From contig JAFVRD010000001.1 of the NCBI GenBank assembly GCA_017504435.1, forward strand, positions 1-57,608: a DNA stretch of 57,608 nucleotides, given 5' to 3'. Each line of letters opens with the position of its first letter. Within the stretch, counting starts at the first letter, position 1. A program made the position numbers and the translations under genes. The notes below the pieces were generated by a model, which was not told the DNA's origin, ran no database searches, and worked only from the letters and a program-made list of their open reading frames with translations. Of the stretch, positions 15,543-23,572 are shown in pieces. This stretch comes from Lentisphaeria bacterium. GTDB lineage: Bacteria > Verrucomicrobiota > Lentisphaeria > Victivallales > Victivallaceae.

Positions 15543-17648
15543 ATGTTTGATTTACCTCCCACCCCCTTTACTTTTCAGGATAAATTTCCGGAAATCGCCG
15601 GAGTTTCCGGTCAATGGCAGGCCGCCGGCACAGAAAAACGTGCATTCACGCTTGCCGGAACTTCCGGAGAGGTAGAGGAACGCAAATTCATTTGCGGCGA
15701 TATAGTCTATACAGCAGTTCATTTTTGTGCATCGGATGATTCATTTCACGCATTCCGGGGCGTACTGCATAACTCCGGGGCAGTCAACGTGGCGGTGGAA
15801 AGTGCCGCCATGTGCAGTTTCAGCTGCAATCCGGATTCCCGGGAGTATTTCTGCATGAAACGTCTGAAAGCAGAAAAGCCTTATTCCGCATTTTATCACG
15901 GTGAAAATTTTGAGGCTGACAATGTGGTGATATTCCATTCGGACGGCAAAATGCTGCTCTTCGGATTTCTTGACCAGCACCGCCATTTATCTTCGCTGAA
16001 AATGAGTGACCGCACCTCAATACTCATTGATTATTTCAACAGCAAACTTTTCACCGCTTCCGCTGATTATGACGGCACGGTTCTCAATGCCGGACAGACT
16101 TGGGAAACTCAGTGGTGCGAGGTATTTTACGGAGATGATTTCAACGCGATGCTGAAGCTTCATGCCCAACGTGCCACCGCAGTTTCCGGTATCGCGCCGC
16201 GCAATATCCCCTCTCCGTTTGTCGCCAGTTCGTGGCACTATTTTGCCGGACATATCAGCGAAAACATGCTCGCCACCCAGTTGCAGGCGATCCGGGAACG
16301 CAAAATCCCCGCCGAAGTTTATCAGTTTGACGGCGGCTGGTACGAAGACATCGGCTGCTGGAAAGCTGATAAAAACAAATTCCCCAACGGCATGAAAAAA
16401 GCCGCTGATATGATCCGGGCCGCCGGAATGATCCCCGGCATCTGGCTTGCTCCTTTCATCATTTGCGTAGAATCCGCTACCGCACAAGCTCATCCGGAAT
16501 GGCTGCTGCGCAACCGGGATGGAGAGATCGTACCTTTCCGCTGTTCCCGCCCCTGCGCCGCACTTGATCTGTCCCGGCAGGATGTGCTGGATTACATTGA
16601 AAAAACTTTCCGGGAATTGCGGGAAATGGGATATACTTTTTTCAAAGCCGATTTTACTCAGGCTCTTTTCATGGATCCGCACCCGGCACCGCATGACCGG
16701 AGCAAAAATATTCTGGAGTGTTTCCGGGCCGGATTGCTGGCGATCCGGCGCGGGATCGGCGAAGAGAGTTTTTTCAACCTCTGCGGCGGACATACCGGAG
16801 CGGCCATGGGTATTGCCGACAGTCAGCGCACCGGTCATGATACTTACGCCCGGTGGACCAGTGACAATCCCGCCCCCGCATGGCACCGTATCCGGCAATG
16901 TATGTTCCGGGCATGGATGGGAGCATGGCGGCATAATGATCCGGATGCCATAACGATACGGCTCAACAACACTACACTGGATAATTCTGCTTACGGACCG
17001 ATTTCACTGGGAGATATGAATGATGATGAAGCGCGCACCATGGTGCTGCATCAATTTCTTGCCGGAGGAGCAGTGGCATTCGGGGAAAATTGCCGTGAAT
17101 TAAGTGATGAACGGCTGCAAATGATCCCCAAAGTCGCCCCATCCGCCGGTAAAACAGCCGAACTGCTTGATCCGTGGAATTGCCGCTGTCCGGAAAAATT
17201 CCTGACCCGGATATCTTCCGCCCCCGGCAATCCGGAAGGCTTCAACATCTATTCGCAGATCAACACTTCCGATGAAACCGCATACTGCATCATCAGGCTG
17301 ACTCCGCGACTCACTCCACCGTGCAAATCCGGAAAATTTGCCGTCGCCGATGCGGATTCACAGGAAGTACTGGGCATATTCCCCGCCGGAGCCGAAGTCC
17401 GCGGTGCCGATATTCCTCCGCATGGCAGCCGGGTACTGCGGATCGTTCCGGTGCCGGAAGAGCGTACGGCATTTCCGGTCATATCCGATGGACACTATGC
17501 CGGAACTGAATTAACGGCATTCAACGCCTCCGGACGCGATTTCACCGCCAGAATACACCATCCGTGGCAGCGTCAGCTGCAGTTGACTGCAGCACTGCCG
17601 GGTACAGACGGTCAATGGGAATTCGCCGCCGTTTCTTTGAGTGAATAA
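15543..17648 (+). CDS. Alpha-galactosidase-like glycoside hydrolase, GH36
   Basis: A 701-aa enzyme with the GH36/clan GH-D plan: an N-terminal beta-sandwich (about 1-230), a TIM barrel (about 240-560) and a C-terminal beta domain. Barrel markers are YQFDGGWYEDIGCWK, MIPGIWLAPFI, and YTFFKADFTQ with Asp370 as the likely nucleophile (most relatives read KWD or KAD here); RTGHDTYARW with Asp433 is the likely acid/base region. It should release alpha-galactosyl residues from raffinose-type oligosaccharides or host glycans. No signal peptide is visible, so it probably acts in the cytoplasm on imported oligosaccharides. AAGGA lies 8 nt before the ATG. Specificity for galactose over other alpha-linked sugars is inferred. 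Confidence 0.85.
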   Translation: MFDLPPTPFTFQDKFPEIAGVSGQWQAAGTEKRAFTLAGTSGEVEERKFICGDIVYTAVHFCASDDSFHAFRGVLHNSGAVNVAVESAAMCSFSCNPDSREYFCMKRLKAEKPYSAFYHGENFEADNVVIFHSDGKMLLFGFLDQHRHLSSLKMSDRTSILIDYFNSKLFTASADYDGTVLNAGQTWETQWCEVFYGDDFNAMLKLHAQRATAVSGIAPRNIPSPFVASSWHYFAGHISENMLATQLQAIRERKIPAEVYQFDGGWYEDIGCWKADKNKFPNGMKKAADMIRAAGMIPGIWLAPFIICVESATAQAHPEWLLRNRDGEIVPFRCSRPCAALDLSRQDVLDYIEKTFRELREMGYTFFKADFTQALFMDPHPAPHDRSKNILECFRAGLLAIRRGIGEESFFNLCGGHTGAAMGIADSQRTGHDTYARWTSDNPAPAWHRIRQCMFRAWMGAWRHNDPDAITIRLNNTTLDNSAYGPISLGDMNDDEARTMVLHQFLAGGAVAFGENCRELSDERLQMIPKVAPSAGKTAELLDPWNCRCPEKFLTRISSAPGNPEGFNIYSQINTSDETAYCIIRLTPRLTPPCKSGKFAVADADSQEVLGIFPAGAEVRGADIPPHGSRVLRIVPVPEERTAFPVISDGHYAGTELTAFNASGRDFTARIHHPWQRQLQLTAALPGTDGQWEFAAVSLSE

Positions 17649-17679
17649 AACGGTGATTTACTGAAAAACGGCAAGCACT

Positions 17680-17731
17680 CCTGAAATACACCGCCGTATA
17701 CTTGCAGCGGAGTGTTTCAGGATTCTTTTTC
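17680..17731 (+). terminator. Possible terminator after the GH36 gene
   Basis: Imperfect stem CCTGAAA-x4-CCGC / GCGG-x4-TTTCAGG followed by ATTCTTTTT. It overlaps the stop codon of the convergent antiporter gene. Confidence 0.5.
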
Positions 17732-19213
17732 CTGTCCGGGGAAGTATTTTTTCACGATCTCCCGGAGCTGACGGCGTTCAGCCATGATAAGCATGCCGTC
17801 GCCATTCTGGATCAGGGTGTTGCCATGAGGCGGAATAAATCCGCCATCCCGCCGGATCATGGTCACCAGCACACCCGGCGGCAAACCGATCTCTGCCAGA
17901 GTTTTGCCATCCAGACCGGATTCCGGCATCACTTTATATTCGTACATCGCCTGATGAGCCGAACCGTGGGTAACTTCCAATTCAAGAGGAGCCGGTTCGT
18001 GCGTTCCGGAATCATTTTTGGCAAGCTTCAGCCACCGCGCCACCGGCATCAGTGTCCAACCCTGAAATGTCACTGAAATCAATACCATGAAAAATATCAA
18101 TCTGAACATCTGCTGGGCATCCGGTACTCCGGCAGCCAGCGGAAATGTCGCCAGTACGATCGGAGCCGCCCCCCGGATACCGACCCAGGAGATCATGAGT
18201 TTTTCCCGTCTTGAAAATTCACTGCCGGCAAGACAGACAAATACCGCCAGCGGCCGGGCGATCAGCATCAGAAACAATCCCAGCAGAATTCCCGGCAGCC
18301 ATACCCCGACATCCAACATTTGCACCGGATCGGCAAGAAATCCCAATACCGTAAACAGACCGACCTGCATCAGCCATGCCACGCCATTGTAGAATTTGCT
18401 GATCGCTTTCTGATAATTGTAACGCCCGGCATTCATTGCCATGCCGCAGACATAACACGCCATAAAGCCGTTTGCTCCCAGAACTTGCGTCAAACCGTAA
18501 CAGACCAGCACCCAGGCGACACTGATCACAAAATACAATCCCTCATATTCCAATTTGACATTAAAAAGTTTTCTGCCCAGCCAGCCGCATCCGATCCCGG
18601 CAAGAATACCGCCGCCCAGCTGATAGAATATCAATACGCCGCCCAGCCAGCCGATCCGGGCTTCACCGCCGAATGCTGCGGCATTGACCAGTCCGATAAG
18701 CAATACGGTCAGAAATGCCGCAGTCGGGTCATTGCTGCCGCTCTCCAATTCCAATAGCGGTTTGAGTTTACCTTTCAGGCTGACACCTTTGCCCCGCAGG
18801 ATGGCAAAAACCGCCGCCGCATCTGTCGATGATATCAATGCTCCCAGCAGCAGACACCACAAAAATGAATATTTCATCCCCAGAATAAGGTACGCACCGC
18901 CACCTAAAAGCAGTGCCGTCAGTGCCACTCCGGGAATCGCCAGGATCAAGCCCCGCACCGCCACCTGCCGTACCGCTTTAGGCGAAGTATCCACGCCTCC
19001 TGAAAAAAGGATGAAACACATGGCAAGCACACCGAAAAAATTGATTTCGCGGGCAAACATAGTTCCCTCAAACGGCAGGAACTCCTCCGCAAAAACCCCC
19101 ACCGCTAAAAACATCAGCAGTGTAGGCAGATTGAACCGGCTGGATATTTTATTGGAAAATGCTCCGGCAAGCAGCAGCAAGCCGGATATCATAATAATCG
19201 AATCACTGTTCAT
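17717..19213 (-). CDS. Potassium/proton antiporter, CvrA/NhaP2 type
   Basis: A 498-aa membrane protein of the CPA1 family. Some 12 transmembrane helices occupy residues 1-390, with the ion-site phrases LISSTDAAAVFAIL and LELESGSNDP, and WVGIRGAAPIVLAT in helix 10-11. A cytoplasmic TrkA-C (RCK-C) domain follows (about 410-490: VMPESGLDGKTLAEIGLP). This is the layout of NhaP2/CvrA, which exchanges cytoplasmic K+ for protons in volume and pH control. GGGAG lies 8 nt upstream of the ATG. Its promoter contains a perfect 16-bp palindrome in the spacer, so it is likely to be regulated by a dimeric repressor. Confidence 0.88.
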   Translation of the reverse strand: MNSDSIIMISGLLLLAGAFSNKISSRFNLPTLLMFLAVGVFAEEFLPFEGTMFAREINFFGVLAMCFILFSGGVDTSPKAVRQVAVRGLILAIPGVALTALLLGGGAYLILGMKYSFLWCLLLGALISSTDAAAVFAILRGKGVSLKGKLKPLLELESGSNDPTAAFLTVLLIGLVNAAAFGGEARIGWLGGVLIFYQLGGGILAGIGCGWLGRKLFNVKLEYEGLYFVISVAWVLVCYGLTQVLGANGFMACYVCGMAMNAGRYNYQKAISKFYNGVAWLMQVGLFTVLGFLADPVQMLDVGVWLPGILLGLFLMLIARPLAVFVCLAGSEFSRREKLMISWVGIRGAAPIVLATFPLAAGVPDAQQMFRLIFFMVLISVTFQGWTLMPVARWLKLAKNDSGTHEPAPLELEVTHGSAHQAMYEYKVMPESGLDGKTLAEIGLPPGVLVTMIRRDGGFIPPHGNTLIQNGDGMLIMAERRQLREIVKKYFPGQEKES

Positions 19214-19233
19214 ACATCAAACTCCCTTTGCAA

Positions 19234-19262
19234 AATATACTGCTTTTAAAAGCAGAAATCAA
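19234..19262 (-). promoter_or_regulatory. Antiporter promoter with a palindromic operator-like spacer
   Basis: Minus strand TTGATT (19257-19262), 17-nt spacer, TATATT (19234-19239). The spacer (19240-19255) is the perfect palindrome CTGCTTTTAAAAGCAG, placed where a bound repressor would block RNA polymerase. Confidence 0.75.
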
Positions 19263-19272
19263 GTTTTGCAGA

Positions 19273-19301
19273 TTGACTTTTGCCCAATATTGCGGTATAT
19301 T
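19273..19301 (+). promoter_or_regulatory. Promoter of the pnuC-pepD operon
   Basis: TTGACT (19273-19278), 17-nt spacer, TATATT (19296-19301). It is back to back with the antiporter promoter, only 10 nt from its -35 box. Confidence 0.78.
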
Positions 19302-19340
19302 TCTCTGAAAGTAAATTTTACCTGTTTGGATCTGCTGATA

Positions 19341-20060
19341 ATGCTGAACATAATTTCGTGGCTGCGCCGGGAAAGTGCCGGCTGGACTCCCGCTGAAACA
19401 ATATACATGCTCACCTGCACCGCGGCAATAACCGTCATTTCCATCCGTTTGGGTGATGATCTAATGGGGATCATCAGTGCGGTCACCGGAACTCTTTACA
19501 CCATGTTTGCCGGCAAAGGCAAGATCAGTTGTTATTTTTTCGGGATCATCAATACCGTACTTTACGGTTATATCGCCCAAAAAGCCACTTTATACGGCGA
19601 TATGATGCTCAACTGGTTCATCTACCTGCCGATGATGTTTACCGGGTTGATAATGTGGCGTTCCAAACGTGATGATCAGGGATGTGTCTGCAAAACTGTC
19701 CTTTCCCGGAACAGCCGGATACTCTGGCTGCTGGTCACTGCTGCCGGGATCGCCGGATACGCATTTATTCTGACACGCATGGGCGACAAACAACCGGTCG
19801 TGGATGCCGCGACGACGGTATTATCGGTCACGGCGATGCTCCTGACGTTGAAACGGTGCGTGGAGCAATGGCTCCTGTGGATAGCGGTCAACACTCTTTC
19901 AGTGGCAATGTGGCTGAAAGTCTATTTAACATCTGGTAATTCCATCGCCACATTGCTGTGGTGGATAATCATGCTGATAACCGGCATCGTATTTTTCATC
20001 CAGTGGTGCATGGCATTGCAAAAATCTTCATCAAACAATTCTGCGGAGCAAATCAAATGA
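19341..20060 (+). CDS. pnuC: PnuC-family nicotinamide riboside/mononucleotide transporter
   Basis: A 239-aa protein with about seven transmembrane helices. The family features are the N-terminal SWLRRESAGWTPAET, the GTLYTMFAGKGKISCYFFGIINTVLYGYIA segment (aromatic-rich, binding nicotinamide ribosides in known structures) and the later VEQWLLWIAVNTLSVAMW. It imports NAD precursors by facilitated diffusion coupled to phosphorylation. The start at 19341 is the first ATG after the promoter; the ribosome site (GGATCTG) is weak. Upstream in-frame sequence is antisense to the antiporter gene. It overlaps pepD by 4 nt. Confidence 0.88.
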   Translation: MLNIISWLRRESAGWTPAETIYMLTCTAAITVISIRLGDDLMGIISAVTGTLYTMFAGKGKISCYFFGIINTVLYGYIAQKATLYGDMMLNWFIYLPMMFTGLIMWRSKRDDQGCVCKTVLSRNSRILWLLVTAAGIAGYAFILTRMGDKQPVVDAATTVLSVTAMLLTLKRCVEQWLLWIAVNTLSVAMWLKVYLTSGNSIATLLWWIIMLITGIVFFIQWCMALQKSSSNNSAEQIK

Positions 20061-21493
20061 GCGACATCATCAATCTTGAACCCCGGGCGGTATGGCATTT
20101 TTTTGATCTGGTCTGTTCGATACCTCACCCCTCCGGACATGAACAGCAACTGGCTGAGAAACTTATGGAAGAAGCTGAAAAACACGGTCTGTCCGCCCGT
20201 CGTGATGCAGCAGGAAATGTCCGGATCGACCGTCCTGCCGCTCCCGGCATGGAAAATCTGCCCACGATAATTTTGCAGGGCCACATGGATATGGTTCCGG
20301 AAAGCGACCATGAATTCGACTTCATCAACACTCCCATCTCACCGCGGATCGACGGCGAATGGGTCACCGCCTGCGGAACCACCCTCGGAGCTGACAACGG
20401 TATCGGCGTGGCCCAGGCAATGGCTATACTCTGTGACCCGGCACTGAAATGCGGAGCTTTGGCAGGAGTATTCACCTTTGAAGAAGAGACCGGCATGGGT
20501 GGTGCCGCCCAAATCGATCCGGCATTTCTGGCGGGTGATTATCTGCTCAATTGCGACAATGACAGCAGCGGTCAATTCTGTATCGGCTGTGCCGGTGGTG
20601 CAAGGCAGAAATTCACATTTGTTCCGGAATGGTGCCTGCCGGAGAAAAATGCCTGCGGACTGAGTATCACTCTGACCGGATTGCCCGGCGGACACTCCGG
20701 CAGCTGTATTCAGGATGACCGGGGCAATGCGATCCGGTTTCTGGCGGAATTTCTGGATATGCATCCGGAAATCGCGCTTTGTTCATTTGATGCCGGACAG
20801 GTTGACAATGCCATTCCGGCAGAAGCGGTCGTCCGCGGGGCATCAGTGATGCCGCCGGAGGAATTACAGAAACTTGCCGATGCATTCACACTTCTGATCA
20901 AAGAAGAGTGTACCCGTGCCGGAAACATGCGTATTATCATCACCCCGGCTGCTTTGCCGGAAAAAGTGTGGAGCACAAAATTCACCGGACAGCTCATCCC
21001 TGCCCTCGCCCTGGCTCCGGATGGTGTCATGGCGTATTCAGAGGAATTCAATGCAGTCCGGGACAGTTCCAATCTGGCGATCATCAAAAGTTCCGATGAC
21101 GCGGTGCGGGTCTTCACCAGCCAGCGCAGTCTGGTCGATGCCGAAAGAGATAATGTTTGCGATTTGGTCAAAAATCACTTCACCATGTTCGGTGCCGCCG
21201 CTGAAAAAGGCCATATTTATCCGGCAACGACCCCGAAACCGGCATCATCACTGCTGGCGCTGGCTCTCGATGTCCGGAAAAAAATGGGACTCCCCGCCTC
21301 GGTCAGAGTAATTCACGCCGGTCTGGAATCGGGTTGGTTCTCTATTAAAAATCCGGATTTGGAAATTCTCTCCTGCGGACCGCACATTGAAGAATACCAT
21401 ACCCCGCGAGAACGATTGTCGATCACCTCTGTACAGGAATTTGACCGTTTCCTCCGGCTGCTGCTGAATTCTTTAACGCAGCAGCGACCGTAA
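20057..21493 (+). CDS. pepD: Aminoacyl-histidine dipeptidase (PepD-like, M20 family)
   Basis: A 478-aa metallopeptidase, nearly the length of E. coli PepD (485 aa). Metal and catalytic blocks are LQGHMDMVPE, GADNGIGVA, FTFEEETGMGG and LLNCDND, and the C-terminal ILSCGPHIEEYHTP carries the last metal histidine. It cleaves dipeptides, including Xaa-His, in the cytoplasm. The start at 20057 overlaps the pnuC stop (ATGA) and has GGAG upstream. Pairing with pnuC is probably operonic convenience, as no functional link is known. Its 3' end overlaps the btuF-like gene on the other strand by 21 bp. Confidence 0.92.
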   Translation: MSDIINLEPRAVWHFFDLVCSIPHPSGHEQQLAEKLMEEAEKHGLSARRDAAGNVRIDRPAAPGMENLPTIILQGHMDMVPESDHEFDFINTPISPRIDGEWVTACGTTLGADNGIGVAQAMAILCDPALKCGALAGVFTFEEETGMGGAAQIDPAFLAGDYLLNCDNDSSGQFCIGCAGGARQKFTFVPEWCLPEKNACGLSITLTGLPGGHSGSCIQDDRGNAIRFLAEFLDMHPEIALCSFDAGQVDNAIPAEAVVRGASVMPPEELQKLADAFTLLIKEECTRAGNMRIIITPAALPEKVWSTKFTGQLIPALALAPDGVMAYSEEFNAVRDSSNLAIIKSSDDAVRVFTSQRSLVDAERDNVCDLVKNHFTMFGAAAEKGHIYPATTPKPASSLLALALDVRKKMGLPASVRVIHAGLESGWFSIKNPDLEILSCGPHIEEYHTPRERLSITSVQEFDRFLRLLLNSLTQQRP

Positions 21494-22270
21494 CTCCTGC
21501 AATGCTCCGGGCAGCGCCGGAGCCATCCGGCACAAACGGTTGACATCCGGATAGAAAAATTTGCGTTCCTTTACCGCCGGGATATTCCGGAATTCATTGC
21601 GTGAAAAGTATTTTTCAGTCGCTCCGGCTGGCATAAAACTGATGATCACCTCCGGAGCGGCGGCAATGATATGTTCACTGTTCAATACGAAATAATCCTG
21701 CTTGATCCCGCCGGAAATATTTTCAACTCCCGCCAGACTCAACGCATTGCTTAAAAAAGAACTTTCTCCGCAAGTGACCACCGGAGGCAGGGCAATGACC
21801 ACCAATGCCCGTACCGGATGTTCCGGAAGTGATGAACGCAGAGCGGCAAGTTCTTTTTCGGCCCGGCATGCCGCCTGTTCCGCAGCCGCTTCCCGGTGCA
21901 GAACTCTGCCGATCATCCGGATATTTCCGGGCAGATCGCTCACACTTCTGCCGGGAAGCTGTATTACCTCAATGCCGCACCGTTTCAGAACTCCCCACTG
22001 CGGTACCGGAGCAAGTGTATCGGTCAATATCACTTTGGCACGGCTTTTCAAAACCGGCTCGACAAAAGGTTTGCCCATATCGCCGACCATAGGAACGTGT
22101 TTCACCTCCGGAATATCGCACGCCGTACTGCGGCCTGCCAAATCAGCTTTACCGCCGACCGCAAGGATGATTTCCGTTACCGCCGGAGCAAGCGAGATCA
22201 CCTGCACCGGCTCTGCCGCGACCGCCAAACACCATACGGCAAACAACCAGAATATTTTTTTTATACGCAT
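21473..22270 (-). CDS. btuF: Cobalamin/iron-complex ABC transporter substrate-binding protein (BtuF-like)
   Basis: A 265-aa periplasmic protein with a signal peptide (about residues 1-19, cut after AVAA). It has the helical-backbone receptor fold of BtuF/FhuD proteins: an N-terminal VISLAPAVTEIILAVGG, then a central long helix, then PVVTCGESSFLSNALSLAGVENI, with VIISFMPAG before the C-terminal lobe. Length and motifs fit BtuF (266 aa in E. coli) slightly better than siderophore binders. Decisive context is the cobalamin riboswitch that heads the operon. It is 36 nt downstream of the pseudopilin-like gene. The permease and ATPase are not in this window. Confidence 0.82.
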   Translation of the reverse strand: MRIKKIFWLFAVWCLAVAAEPVQVISLAPAVTEIILAVGGKADLAGRSTACDIPEVKHVPMVGDMGKPFVEPVLKSRAKVILTDTLAPVPQWGVLKRCGIEVIQLPGRSVSDLPGNIRMIGRVLHREAAAEQAACRAEKELAALRSSLPEHPVRALVVIALPPVVTCGESSFLSNALSLAGVENISGGIKQDYFVLNSEHIIAAAPEVIISFMPAGATEKYFSRNEFRNIPAVKERKFFYPDVNRLCRMAPALPGALQELRSLLR

Positions 22271-22306
22271 TTTTTCATGTCCTGATAAAATGTTTTCACC
22301 GCATAT

Positions 22307-23293
22307 TCACTTTTTTTTGCGGCAGCGGAAAAGCTCATTGACCTCATCGCTGGTAGAACCGCCGAAATACCCGATATTGTAGGTGAATTCCAATTGCGCA
22401 GCAGAATACCCCCAGCCGCTTTTGGAAAAAGTCAACGGTCCCTCACTTGCAGCATGGCCGTCTGCCCAGCACACATTGACAAATTTATTATGCCGGAAAT
22501 GCATGGTCGGCGATGCTGAATATGAAACTTCATCACGGGTCAGCGCATCCGGCGGAAACAAATCTATCTGCTCATTGAATTGCCCCCGGTTGACACTGGC
22601 GTGATCCGCAAACATGATCGTCCGGTCCGGAGCAGTTAAATATGAACTTTTTGCCGGTACTGAAATACGGTAATTGTCTTTGGTATCATAAGTTCCTATC
22701 GCAGATGAATAACCATAGCCTCCGGTGCCGCCGTTGGTACTGGAAGAATAAACCAGTTCCACCGAGGAACACGCCCGCACTCCCTGACTTTTGCCCAGAT
22801 AGTCATTCAGACCGCCGACATTTTCCACCCCGCTGACTCCGTCGGATGATTTACCGCACCAGTAATCACCGCCGCTCCAGTCACTTTTCCAAACCGCACT
22901 GTAAATAAAATATCCACCGTTGGCAGAAGCATAAAGCTCATTTGCCAATCCCAACTGACGGATGGATGAAAGACAACTCGCCGTTTTACCGCGTTCCCGG
23001 GCGTTCTGCAGCGCCGGCAGCAACATTGCCGCCAGTATCGCAATAATTGCAATAACCACCAGCAATTCGATCAAAGTGAAAGTTTTTATGGGAGTGCCTC
23101 CCAAACCCTCTTCCCTTTTCAAGAAAAGCGGAGTGCGGATTATGGATTTTGGCAGAAAATCCATGATCCGGAACCTCAAAAGAATTCCCGAAGGTATAGG
23201 TGTTGATGCTTTTTTCAACAGATTTTCAAGCAGGTGCAAGAAACCTTTTCCGGATATGCCCGGAAAACGGTACGACAGGGGTAAGTGGTGCAT
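22307..23293 (-). CDS. Prepilin-like protein with H-X9-DG signature, under a cobalamin riboswitch
   Basis: A 328-aa protein. After an unusually long 70-residue leader comes a type IV prepilin cleavage/methylation segment ([17 protein letters not shown] at 70-86, with the conserved Glu76 at +5), then a hydrophobic helix, then a globular C-terminal domain. Residues 268-279 fit exactly the H-X9-DG signature (His268, Asp278-Gly279) of the large prepilin-like families in Planctomycetes and Lentisphaerota. The globular part is rich in Gly/Ser/Tyr. Such proteins are processed by prepilin peptidase and anchored in the inner membrane or assembled into pseudopili; individual roles are mostly unknown. 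It follows the riboswitch by about 30 nt and precedes the btuF-like gene, which suggests a role in cobalamin acquisition. AAAGGA precedes the ATG. Confidence 0.85.
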   Translation of the reverse strand: MHHLPLSYRFPGISGKGFLHLLENLLKKASTPIPSGILLRFRIMDFLPKSIIRTPLFLKREEGLGGTPIKTFTLIELLVVIAIIAILAAMLLPALQNARERGKTASCLSSIRQLGLANELYASANGGYFIYSAVWKSDWSGGDYWCGKSSDGVSGVENVGGLNDYLGKSQGVRACSSVELVYSSSTNGGTGGYGYSSAIGTYDTKDNYRISVPAKSSYLTAPDRTIMFADHASVNRGQFNEQIDLFPPDALTRDEVSYSASPTMHFRHNKFVNVCWADGHAASEGPLTFSKSGWGYSAAQLEFTYNIGYFGGSTSDEVNELFRCRKKK

Positions 23294-23325
23294 TTTTTAA
23301 TCCTTTCATGTTGCGCGCACTTTAT

Positions 23326-23402
23326 ACCGCGGTGAGGATCCGGCTCGGCGGGAAAACCCGCCACACGGTTGCGCGACAGCTCCAGATTCACACTGGATTC
23401 AC
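23326..23402 (-). ncRNA. Cobalamin riboswitch
   Basis: Read on the minus strand, 23400 to 23363 gives GAATCCAGTGTGAATCTGG, then AGCTGTCGCGCAACCGTG, which fits the conserved core of cobalamin riboswitches (GAAtCCgGTGcgAATCcgG, then aGCtGtCcCGCaACcGT). It is followed by a perfect GGCGGG-TTTT-CCCGCC hairpin and by GAGCCGGATCCTCACC, a diverged but recognisable B12-box position. The element ends about 30 nt before the ATG of the prepilin-like gene and so probably acts at translation or early transcription. The 5' core is a strong match; the B12 box is weaker. Confidence 0.78.
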
Positions 23403-23572
23403 TCAATACTATCCGCGAAGATTACAGTAATTCAGAAATTACCTCGTATAATATAACACATTTTCTTGTTTTTTACCATTTACTTTATCCGGAAATGTGA
23501 TATTTTATATAAAGTGAGGTTATTTCAAAACTCCTCAAAGTACAGACTTTTTTGATTTTTATGGAGAATTTC

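Noticed and set aside
23326-23402. A tRNA or tRNA-like element in the GC-rich hairpin region before the pseudopilin gene
   Set aside because: No cloverleaf or T-loop consensus on either strand; the minus strand fits the cobalamin riboswitch core instead.
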